Below are positions 45,492 to 54,510 of a DNA stretch of 64,000 bases, piece by piece; position 1 is the stretch's first letter; every line of letters begins with the position of its first letter. The notes under the pieces were generated by a model that did not search any database, was not told where the DNA came from, and worked only from the letters and a program-made list of their open reading frames with translations. Source of the stretch: Lobosporangium transversale. Its lineage: Eukaryota; Mortierellomycota; Mortierellomycetes; Mortierellales; Mortierellaceae. The stretch is taken from positions 124,001-188,000 of the forward strand of contig NW_019029040.1 in NCBI RefSeq assembly GCF_002105155.1. The letters run 5' to 3'. The translations under genes were made by a program, and so were the position numbers.

Positions 45492-47621
45492 TTATTCATG
45501 AGGACGAGGACAATGTTTGTTTGCTTGGACTTCTTCGCGTAGAACCTGGGTATCTTCACGTAGAGCTCGAGTTGTCTCCATGATCTGATTATCTAAGCTG
45601 AGGGCGGACGATGACAAGGGTGACGATGGTCCATATCGCTTCTTTGGGCGTGGAGCCATCGGAACATCGAATAAGGCATCTTTTTGGCCTCTTTCCTTAC
45701 TCTCGGTGGAATCTGTCTTTTTGGCTCGTACTAGACCCTTGCTCTCATTGCCACTATCACTTGAGCTACCATGATGAGAATGGTAGTGAGATAGAGGAGG
45801 GCGCATTGTTTTCGTAAACATACTCGTGCCACTGATATTCGTGCAGCTCATACTAGAAGTTATGCGAGCACGTGACAGCTCTGAAACCTGTACTTGCTTG
45901 GAAATATGAGATTTTGGTAATGGCAACTCAGGTGAAAGCTGATTCAGCACCGTAGCAAACGCTTGAGTGGAAAGAACATTGCTCTGTGAGCGTTGATGTC
46001 GGTGATATAGCTCCCTCGATTTTGGATGGAGGTGTAAGAGTGAAGCATGGGCGGGGGGTGGCGATTTAGGTGGTTGAATCACAATGTTGTTAAAGCAGGC
46101 ACCGGACAGAACCATCCCTCCTCTCTTCCCACGAGCACATTCACCATTGACATGTGGAGCGTCCATGTCCTGCCGAAGTTCTGATGGCAGAATTATCGGA
46201 GATGATTCCCAATGATGCGTTGCCGCTGGTTTACCAACAGCTGCCGGCATTGTGGAAGATCGTTGACGAGGTGGACGGATGGTTTCATCGGTAACATCAA
46301 CTGGGATAGCCGGCGGTGGAATTGAAGGCGGTGGTGGAGGTGGAGGGAAATTACGAAGGGCTTCTTTAGATACTCTGGGGCTTGTGCAACTCCCATGTGC
46401 TCTACTTGGGGACCGCGATCGGGTAGGCGTTTGTATTCCTGACGAGGGGGGCCGGCTAGTTGAGCGACTAGCGGGACGGCTATTCGCGTGACTACTAGGA
46501 CGACTATTAGTACGGCTACTGGGGCGACTATTCGCACGGCTGCTTAGTTGGCTACAGGGGAGCGGGGAGTTAGAAATAATTGACGATGGCTGCTGCTTTG
46601 ATAAATAATGTGCTGCTTTAGGACTTAATCCTGTATCCAGGAGAAGATCGAGCATGTCATTATAAAAGTCACTAGACAGATCTAGTCTTATGACCCCCTC
46701 CATGTCGGATCCTACAGCCTTGTCAACTACGTTTTGCTTTCTGGGTGGGTTCGTGTGTTGTAAATAATACGGGAGAAATGATGTTGATTTAGTAGATGCG
46801 GCAGCAGATGGTTTGATGGGCAAAGTGATACGCTCAGAGATATTCTTGCTATGAAAGCGATGATCATCGACTGCTCGTTGTAATATACTGTCATCTGTCA
46901 TTGATGAGGTATTGCTAATTCCAGCTCTTCGCTCACGTGGCGTTGGTGGCGGAAATGTTGGTAACTGAATAGGTAGTGATGTCGAAGAGTATGAAAATCT
47001 TGAGTTTTCAACATTATCAGTCAGGTTATGATTCAGTATACCGTTTGTATCAACTGTTTGAGACTGTATAGCCTTTTCCCGTGGCTGGGCGTTGGTGCTG
47101 TGGCTGTTACTGTCCAAGGGGTTCTTCTCTGATCCCAAATCGGTTCGAGAATGATACCCTTGTTGGGACTCTAAGTCAATCATGTATTGCATCCTCTTGG
47201 ATGTGCCTTGCGATGACATAAGTATCGTCTTAGAATTTGACAAAATATGCTGACGTTTCCGCCTTCGAATTAGCCACCACAAACTTAAAGCGCCCCCAAG
47301 GATCACAAGCGCACCGCAGACAAGTCCAAGAATGAGCGGTGTAGAGGATTTCCTTGATGATGGTGTTTGATCCCTGAATGCTTGCTCGTTTCCGTCCTTG
47401 ACATCATTTGTAGTCGCCTTTGGAAGCTCTACAGAGGATACCAAGTTTGTTGGTACATCAGCTACGCTTGATGGCGTGGATACGATGGTTGATTGTACGT
47501 CTACTCTATTCTTGTTCTTCCGGCGATATCCATCACCTTGCCAACGGTTATTAATCGAGTGACCATCTTCTAATTTCAAGTCCCTTTTTAAGTTTCTGGA
47601 AGTGCGTCGGAAGCTACCCAT
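45492..47621 (-). CDS. Single-pass membrane orphan with Ser/Arg-rich tail
   Basis: One uninterrupted frame of 709 codons. A single strong membrane segment (about residues 95-118, LILGLVCGALVILGG...) is followed by RRRKRQ, so by the positive-inside rule the long C-terminal part is cytosolic. The ~90-residue N-terminal part has no signal peptide, so this would be a type III topology or lack an upstream signal exon; no such exon was found. The tail is low complexity: Pro runs (PPPPPPP, about 430), an octapeptide SR repeat (about 359-390), many Ser-Pro sites, and a coiled-coil end with TTRALREDTQVLREEVQ. It resembles fungal sensor-like single-pass proteins in layout only. No family is recognised. 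Confidence 0.8.
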   Translation of the reverse strand: MGSFRRTSRNLKRDLKLEDGHSINNRWQGDGYRRKNKNRVDVQSTIVSTPSSVADVPTNLVSSVELPKATTNDVKDGNEQAFRDQTPSSRKSSTPLILGLVCGALVILGGALSLWWLIRRRKRQHILSNSKTILMSSQGTSKRMQYMIDLESQQGYHSRTDLGSEKNPLDSNSHSTNAQPREKAIQSQTVDTNGILNHNLTDNVENSRFSYSSTSLPIQLPTFPPPTPRERRAGISNTSSMTDDSILQRAVDDHRFHSKNISERITLPIKPSAAASTKSTSFLPYYLQHTNPPRKQNVVDKAVGSDMEGVIRLDLSSDFYNDMLDLLLDTGLSPKAAHYLSKQQPSSIISNSPLPCSQLSSRANSRPSSRTNSRPSSHANSRPASRSTSRPPSSGIQTPTRSRSPSRAHGSCTSPRVSKEALRNFPPPPPPPSIPPPAIPVDVTDETIRPPRQRSSTMPAAVGKPAATHHWESSPIILPSELRQDMDAPHVNGECARGKRGGMVLSGACFNNIVIQPPKSPPPAHASLLHLHPKSRELYHRHQRSQSNVLSTQAFATVLNQLSPELPLPKSHISKQVQVSELSRARITSSMSCTNISGTSMFTKTMRPPLSHYHSHHGSSSDSGNESKGLVRAKKTDSTESKERGQKDALFDVPMAPRPKKRYGPSSPLSSSALSLDNQIMETTRALREDTQVLREEVQANKHCPRPHE
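46450..46545 (-). repeat. Four 24-base tandem units coding SR octapeptides
   Basis: Four diverged 24-base units encode SSRANSRP, SSRTNSRP, SSHANSRP and ASRSTSRP in the membrane orphan. Divergence is mostly at Ala/Thr and Arg/His positions, while SRP is kept. Confidence 0.85.
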
Positions 47622-50537
47622 ACTGTGCTACTATCCCTGATATGCTAAACAAATACTGAAGAATTGGTGTGGAGCGCAGGGGGGAGATCAGAGAGTGAAA
47701 GATTCTGTCAGTTCGCACGCATACAAGATGCTGATGATGAATTATTATAAGCGCAAGAATGATAGGCACGGAATGAAAAAGGGAAGGAGAGCAAGAGCAA
47801 AGCTAAAAAGACGAAAGGTGAAAGTAGGAATAAGGCCGACCTAGTGAAGGGTGCTTTTTCGCTTATTAAAGTGTTGTAACGAGACAATTGATTGATTGTT
47901 ATTCCACAGGGTTATCCTCACTTTAGCCATTATTTAGCTGCACTGAAATTGCGTTGGTGTCTGGCTTGCCCATCTAGGCCACTTTATTCATCTGAAGAAT
48001 GGTGTTCTGATGGTAATAGATGTAACAAATAGAACAACAGGGTCGTGGATGTTCTCATAAGAACGAATCAATAAAAAGAGATATCGCTACGCTTTAATCG
48101 AAGCACTTTTCTTTAGTATGCATGCTCAGTCCTGAAAGAATTAGAAAAGATATGGATGCATCAAGACGGATCTATCTCTAACATGCCATGGAGCACATAG
48201 AGTAAAAAACCTGAAAACCAGCGCAACAAACCAAAAACAGAGCAAGCTAGTAGAGCAACAAAGCCGTCAAACTTTTACATGGCGAAAATAAGGGCATGAA
48301 GACGCACTAAAAATACAATTCATAAAGCGCGTCTTGTCGTTGTGAACACAACCAATTTTTTCAGTGTGATAGATGTAGATCCTTAATAAATATTAAGAAC
48401 TGCGGAATTGCCTACTTCGCCGGAATATGGGGTGGTCGTTAATGTTGAATGATAAATGAGGGTAAATAACACGTAAATGCTGCAGTTGAGATGACAAGGG
48501 TGAATGGCTAATATAGCCGTTTTCAATTGTTTCCCGCAGGGACATTACAAATGAATGAGAAGATTGTTGGTATCCTAAGGGGATGGGGAAAAAAATCGGT
48601 ATTTACCGTTGTGCTAAGTCTCCTTTGGTCGTTTGATTACAGCAGGCCCTGGATGAATGTAGAAAGTGGAGGCTGTCAGGCGCCGAGTAATGGGGAACAT
48701 GAAAGAGAGGAAGGAGGTGAGGAGAAAAGGAGAGGAAGAGGAAGGAGAGAAGAAGGAGAGAAGATTGCACATCTTCCAACATCAAAGAATATGAAAAAGG
48801 GTGTGCCCGATCTGATAGTACCCTCACCTAAAATAACAGAGTACCCATCTCAGGAGAAGGTTGTGCGTGGTCAAAGCGCGAAAAGTGCATAGATTTTGTG
48901 CTTCACTATTGATTGCTTGTAAGACTCATTGGATGATAATTGTAATATAATAAACACAATGCAAGTAAAGCATAATAAAACAGAGCGGGAAGCCATTGGT
49001 GGATCAGTGCTTAACACGAGTTCTTACTACAGCTGCGATGAACAGCTCCTATTAGTGTAGCATCCATAATCAATACTTGGATAGTCAGATCTTCAATAAC
49101 ACCAAGAATGCCACTTTGTTAAAAGTCCTCCTTTAATGGGGTGATAGTGACACATTTCTTTCGAGCTTTTGCAAATAGACAATGATCTGGTAAGCTCCTG
49201 CAATATCCCTCTCTCTTTCTTTTTCTTTTTTATAATCTAGTCAATATCTAATGCATGTGGTTTTTTTTTTTTAATCCTTTTAATTCATAGCCGGTCCAAG
49301 GAGACAGAGGATGTTACACCGGCAGAGTGGATGGAGCATCCCTTCCTTTCCCTTCCTTTTTTTTTTCCTTTCAGACAACTCCCACATCCCTAAATGTTAG
49401 ATTCTTAATTGAAGATGATGCCAGCGATAGCAGAACAGCGATCAATGTGCGAATTGGAGCGTTGCTGTCAAAGATCGGAGATGAAAAACCGTAGGCTTTT
49501 GTGGTGTGTACAAGAGATACAAGATGAGATTATGACTTCGAAAGGAGGATGCAGGGCAGGCAGAGGTTTGAGATATCGATTAAAAAGACGCTGGGCCAAC
49601 AGGACAGGAAAAAAAAAGTGAACAGTTCTTGCTCTCATCGTACCCGTGCGAACAGCGCAATGTCGAAAGGAAAAAAAAGTGTAGGGGCCTCATCATGGAA
49701 GAAACAACTACAGCGGGACCTGTCCCATTGTAGCTGTACTCCTGAATTAATGATGAACGAATTAAAAAAGCGTTGGACTTGTCTTTGCAGCGCGCCTTGC
49801 TTGCATGAGTATACGTATACGTTTTTTCCTTCTTGAGGAACCACTTAATCGCTTGTGCATTATCATTCATATCACAGGAACCAGAATAGACTACATTAAC
49901 TGCATAATGACCTATTTTTGCTGGGAAAGAAAAAGGATTTCATGAATCCAGACCCAGTTTTTAATCTAGAAAATGTCCCGCATTGGCCACATTCTGTAAG
50001 TCCCGCACAGTCCTACATGTCGGTTGCAACCACCAACAAAGATGCCCCGACCTTGTCCCTGTCCCTGTCTCATGAAAACTAGAAAGACAAATGAAGATGA
50101 GCTTGGAGGGCTAATAGCATGTTTAAGGATGCCTTTATACAGGCGATCTGCACAAGTTTCAACAACCTATCGGTTGTACCTAGCATTGATGCTTTGGAGA
50201 GAAAACATTTAATTATGTGTGGCATATGGTCGTGAGTTAAAACTCTAGGGAATTCCTTTGATATCCAGGTGTCTGGAGAAAGCACTAGAAACCACTCGAG
50301 CCCAGACATTAGGAGAAAAAACAGACGTCATATTGTGCATTTAGTAAATCATATTTGGGTGTGCATGATGCAAAAAAGAGTGTGGATCGAGCGGGTATGA
50401 CTTCGGAGCCGTGTTCAATGCCCTGTCACTGCATAAATTCATGTGATACATAGCAAGTCAATTTGCAGTTGAAAGTCTGTTTGATCCCTCCATTCTCCCG
50501 CGTTCATTAACCGAATTGTGATCATCCAGAAACGATC
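47622..50537. other. 2.9 kb without a supported gene
   Basis: The first 300 bases are the promoter and leader of the membrane orphan. An open frame at 48527-48892 owes most of its length to the purine tract and shows no domain. A short stretch before 50538 is the BtuF-like gene's promoter. No RNA gene seen. Confidence 0.5.
48701..48764 (+). repeat. Purine-only (GA-rich) tract
   Basis: 64 bases with a single T (48718) and otherwise only A and G, mostly GAGGAA/GAGAAG units. Such polypurine tracts can form triplex DNA under supercoiling. Confidence 0.8.
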
Positions 50538-51453
50538 ATGCAACGAATCATCAGTTTACTTCCCTCAGCTGCTGAAATCGTAAGGGATTGAGACTATATG
50601 AGCTCTAATTCTGGAGCTTGATTATTTTATTCCGTTCCGACTTGAACCATTTTTTATCATCTAATGATTGGTAGATTTGTCTTGTGGGTGGTCAACCTGA
50701 GATGGTTGCCAGAAGTCATGAGGGTTTGTAAACATCCAATGGTTCCAAGAAGACGGATTTTCAAAATGAATATCTGTCGTTGGGCTAATCTGAAGTGGAC
50801 TTTGCCTGAATAATACAAACATATTCGTGCTTTTAGATGACTTCCCTTCTACTATCCAACATCTCCCAGTCCTAACCAAGGCCAAAACTACTTTCACAAC
50901 TTGTGCGGACGTGGATCGCCAGGTTTCAGAGGCTTTATCCCAAGGTCAAAGCTTATACGACCTCGATGTCGTACAACTCAAGTCTCTTCATCCGACTGTC
51001 ATTGTCACACAAGATCTATGCAATGTCTGCTCCATTGATCTAATCAGCGTCCAACGCGTCGCAAGCACCATGAATCCTCGTCCTGAGATTGTGACCTTGA
51101 ATCCCACTTCTGTCGTAGAGGTCATGGAAAGTATTACAACCGTTGGTAATGCAATTGGCCATAAACAAGAAGCTAAACAAGTCCGAACTGAGTTGGAGGC
51201 AAGAATTGAAAAGTGTTTGGGAACTGTTCAAGCGATCAAAGAAGAGACACAATCAGGGGGAGAGGAATACAAACCTAAGAAGGTCATGTTTTTTGAATGG
51301 ACCGACCCGATCTACCCAGGGGGGCATTGGACTCCAGAGATGATCGAGATGGCGGGAGGAGTCCATCCAATCAACAGCGCGGCGACTCCATCGTGAGTTT
51401 ATTATTATTATTATTATTTCATATACACAAGCAATATTTGGCAATTGATACAA

Positions 51454-51485
<32 letters not shown>

Positions 51486-51790
51486 GGAAATACTTTGACA
51501 GACAACGTGTGCCTATTGAATCTGTTGTAGCAACAGAAGCCGATGTGCTGATCATTTGTCCTTGTGGTCTGGACTTGGAAACGACCCGCAAAGAATACAA
51601 ATCTCTAATGAAACAGGAATGGTTCCAAGGGATGGCAAATAGAGCAACATCTATTGCACTCGTTGACGGCAACCAAATGTTCAACCGCAGCGGCCCCAGA
51701 CTAGTCGAGTGTATAGAATGGCTAGTCATGCTTCTGCATGATCGCCCAGAATTTGAACCCACAGGTTTTCCTTGGGAGAGAGTCAAATAA
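50538..51790 (+). CDS. BtuF-like cobalamin-binding (TroA-fold) protein
   Basis: Four exons (50538-50579, 50675-50723, 50837-51392, 51502-51790) give 311 residues. It matches ABC-transporter substrate-binding proteins of the BtuF/COG0614 type: RIISLLPSAAEI at the start, VARSHE, IQHLPVLTKAK, TVIVTQDLCNVCSI, the signature EWTDPIYPGGHWTPEMIEMAGG (split as EWTDPIYPGGHW and TPEMIEMAGG), ADVLIICPCG, and FNRSGPRLVE at the end. Bacterial BtuF delivers vitamin B12 to an importer, but here there is no signal peptide and three or more spliceosomal introns, so the protein is eukaryotic, cytosolic and not a contaminant. The usual Cys after SHE is Asp (SHEDDFP). Transfer from bacteria and a role in cobalamin binding are inferred. 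The second donor (GTTTGT) is weak. Confidence 0.85.
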
Positions 51791-52000
51791 TAATAACTAT
51801 CGTTATAGCTATAACAAGAGGAAGAATAAGGAAGAAAATATAAAGGAAAAGCAATTCTCGCTACGAGTGATTGATAGTGAGAAGAATAATAAATAGGATA
51901 TTTATTAATTTAATCTGTTCACATTTTATTATGACTTGTGCCTATGCTAGTGCTGTGTCTTGTCGCATTCTTCTGCGATTATTGTGATATACTAGGGATT

Positions 52001-53917
52001 TTACCATAATTTGTAATAACTGGCCGGCTGATTCGCATCAGAAGTTGCTGGAATATTACTCACCAATCCAGCTATCAGGCCTGTCATCCTGTAACGTATT
52101 GTTGCATATGTCTGCTTTGGGCTTGGACAATCAATGTTAGATAAATTATTCTCTTCCTCCCTTTGCCACAAGCCCTTATTCGTTGCAGTATTTTCAGTAT
52201 CCAAAAACCACACCTTGATATCATGGTCACTAACAGCACTGCGGTGTAGAAATGTATCCGCTTCTTGTTGAGGAATATCATTAAAACAAGGGTCTTCCCA
52301 TTCGTCAAGTAGACCTTCTGATGCGAATGGGACGTCAATATCTGGCATGGTTCCTGACGGGGAAAAGAGGTCAGGTATAGATACAGATGCAGGCCTATTT
52401 GCCCGAGTTTTGTCAGGGGACGAGAATAAATTACTTAGTACTTGTGTTTGTGCTTTTCGTGTGATAATAGTACGAGGTCTCGTGACGAGACGTGGTGGTA
52501 TGGAGTCATTTTGGCACATTGTTGTAATTGTTGCTGCTGATGTTCTTGGTGTTCCCAGAGATGGCTGGTGCAGCTGCTGCTCCGAAGCAACGACGGATTT
52601 TTTCTCTGCGCGATGTATTTCATCAATAACAATATCTACTTGTGCATTATCGGAATGAGGACGCGTCGCTCCTATCGGAGGTAGATACGCGGGCCAGTAA
52701 CCATCATATCGCTTGTTCTGTCTCTCCGACTCTAAGGCTCCTTCATCTGTTGAGGTCGTGGTCACAGTTGGTGTATGTCCAGTTGTGTATGGTCTGATCG
52801 GCTCTTGGCCAGAAGGCCTTTCATCGCTGCTGTAAGCAGTAACAAGACTGTTGCTATACTTACTATTGCAGCCATTTATATTATTGCTGCTGTTGCCACT
52901 AATACCAGTAGCAATACAAGTAGCCCCACTAACACTACTACTACTCTTGATGTCGCCGCTGCTTCCATTCCGCTGCAATGCACGGCTTGGTTGCTTCGCC
53001 TCCCTCATCGCCAAAATCTTCTGAACTTTTGTAAAACTGATTCCACGCTGTTCATCAAACATCTCTGCAGTCTCGTCTCCATGCAAGTAGATACATCTTG
53101 CATGGTTCTGCTGGTAAGGGCAACTTTCTCCACTCCAGCATGGGCGCGTCTTATACGTTAATGCGCGCGCTCGTCGTTGAAGTTCATAGTCATAATGCAC
53201 AAATTGACAGCGATCTCCGAAGGAGCAGTAGCCATTCTCGCGAAACTTGACGCAAAACTCAGTTTTGAAGTGTGGCATGGTCCTGCTATTGCTGTTACCG
53301 TTGTTACTGTTGCTAATATTGACACTATTAAAACAGTTGCTCTTGGTGGGGTTACAGCTGGTGAGAGAGGGGGCAGTTGCAGTAACAGTGGTCGTAATGG
53401 AGATGTTTGGGGGTGATATTGGTGGCGCTTCATTTCGATGGAACGAGCTTTTTCGACGAATATTGACGATAGATCCCTCATGCTCATGGTTTTTGTTGGG
53501 TAGAGTGTAGCTTGAGCGCCTTTTCGAACTACCTCCATGCGGCAACGACGCTGGAGGCTGTAGTGGGACTGAGCCAATGCAGGCGGGTGTCTGTCCCATA
53601 ACGTATTGTGGGTCGAAGCACCAGGCCAATTTTGATGGAGTTTTCGTTGGGAGTGAAGACGAATCAAATTCAAATTGTGGCTTCGAGTGATGATTAAATC
53701 CGCTTTCATGCCAAGAGAAAGGCCTACTGCGCTGTTGCGTCGACATTCGTGCCAGACTATTATCAAAACAATCTAAGCCTGCCTTGTCTTCTAATCCTTT
53801 GTCAATATTTGCTGGCGAAGGACGAAAAGAATTCAGTGAGTATATTGGACTTGGAATATCATAAGGACACGAAATCAGATTAAAGGTTGGAGAGAAGACG
53901 TATTTCTGTCCTGACAT
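52001..53917 (-). CDS. CCCH zinc-finger protein
   Basis: Single exon, 638 residues. A CCCH finger pair lies centrally: finger 1, C222-X8-C-X5-C-X3-H241 (KTEFCVKFRENGYCSFGDRC), is canonical and of the TIS11/Cth type. The next, C260-X5-C-X8-C-X3-H279 (KTRPCWSGESCPYQQNHARC), has changed spacing. Each finger is preceded by a KTRPC-like lead-in, as in RNA-binding TIS11 proteins. The rest is Ser/Thr/Asn-rich and disordered, with an internal Asn-Ser run (about 200-212). Binding of AU-rich mRNA is plausible for finger 1; the second could bind zinc differently. A T25 tract (53945-53969) lies just upstream of the ATG. Confidence 0.9.
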   Translation of the reverse strand: MSGQKYVFSPTFNLISCPYDIPSPIYSLNSFRPSPANIDKGLEDKAGLDCFDNSLARMSTQQRSRPFSWHESGFNHHSKPQFEFDSSSLPTKTPSKLAWCFDPQYVMGQTPACIGSVPLQPPASLPHGGSSKRRSSYTLPNKNHEHEGSIVNIRRKSSFHRNEAPPISPPNISITTTVTATAPSLTSCNPTKSNCFNSVNISNSNNGNSNSRTMPHFKTEFCVKFRENGYCSFGDRCQFVHYDYELQRRARALTYKTRPCWSGESCPYQQNHARCIYLHGDETAEMFDEQRGISFTKVQKILAMREAKQPSRALQRNGSSGDIKSSSSVSGATCIATGISGNSSNNINGCNSKYSNSLVTAYSSDERPSGQEPIRPYTTGHTPTVTTTSTDEGALESERQNKRYDGYWPAYLPPIGATRPHSDNAQVDIVIDEIHRAEKKSVVASEQQLHQPSLGTPRTSAATITTMCQNDSIPPRLVTRPRTIITRKAQTQVLSNLFSSPDKTRANRPASVSIPDLFSPSGTMPDIDVPFASEGLLDEWEDPCFNDIPQQEADTFLHRSAVSDHDIKVWFLDTENTATNKGLWQREEENNLSNIDCPSPKQTYATIRYRMTGLIAGLVSNIPATSDANQPASYYKLW

Positions 53918-54359
53918 GATTGTTGTCTGAGTAAAGGTGGAGTCTTTTTTTTTTTTTTTTTTTTTTTTTCCTAAAAAAAAAGCCTTTTTATTTCAGATTT
54001 TTTAAATACTGTTCCACTCTCCTTTGACCAATACCACAGAGCTATTGTTTCAAAAACATGCTATGCCACCTTGTAGCCTCTTCATGTATGCTCTACTTGT
54101 ATTGTTCGTATGTACAAGCAGGGTGAATGTTTGTGGCGCTTTGAAGAAGAAACTTCCTCTGTTTTTCCACACTATTCTTTATTCTAAATGCATTTTCATT
54201 CAGGAACATCTTTTTAACCCAACACGAAAAAAAGTAAACCACAGTTGCTTTGTATTTTTATAAAAGTTTATTATCCCATCAAAGACAAGTAACTTTTGAT
54301 TTGTTCTTTGTTTTGATTCGAAAAGCACCTCAATTTGCATCAAACCTTGATGCGCTTTT
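53918..54359. other. Spacer between CTL stop and CCCH gene start
   Basis: Contains the CCCH gene promoter, T25 at 53945-53969, and the CTL 3' UTR. No other gene seen. Confidence 0.55.
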
Positions 54360-54479
54360 CTAATGCGATGATACTCTGAAGGCGCTATGGGCTTTGTTAC
54401 AGTGACAGGTGTTTGTATCCAGATCAATAGCATAGCATAAAAATATCGCATCGATTCTTTAGTAACATTAATAATAGGA

Positions 54480-54510
<31 letters not shown>

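Noticed and set aside
48527-48892. Plus-strand open frame of 121 codons
   Set aside because: Much of its length is the purine tract; no leader, domain or splice signals support it.
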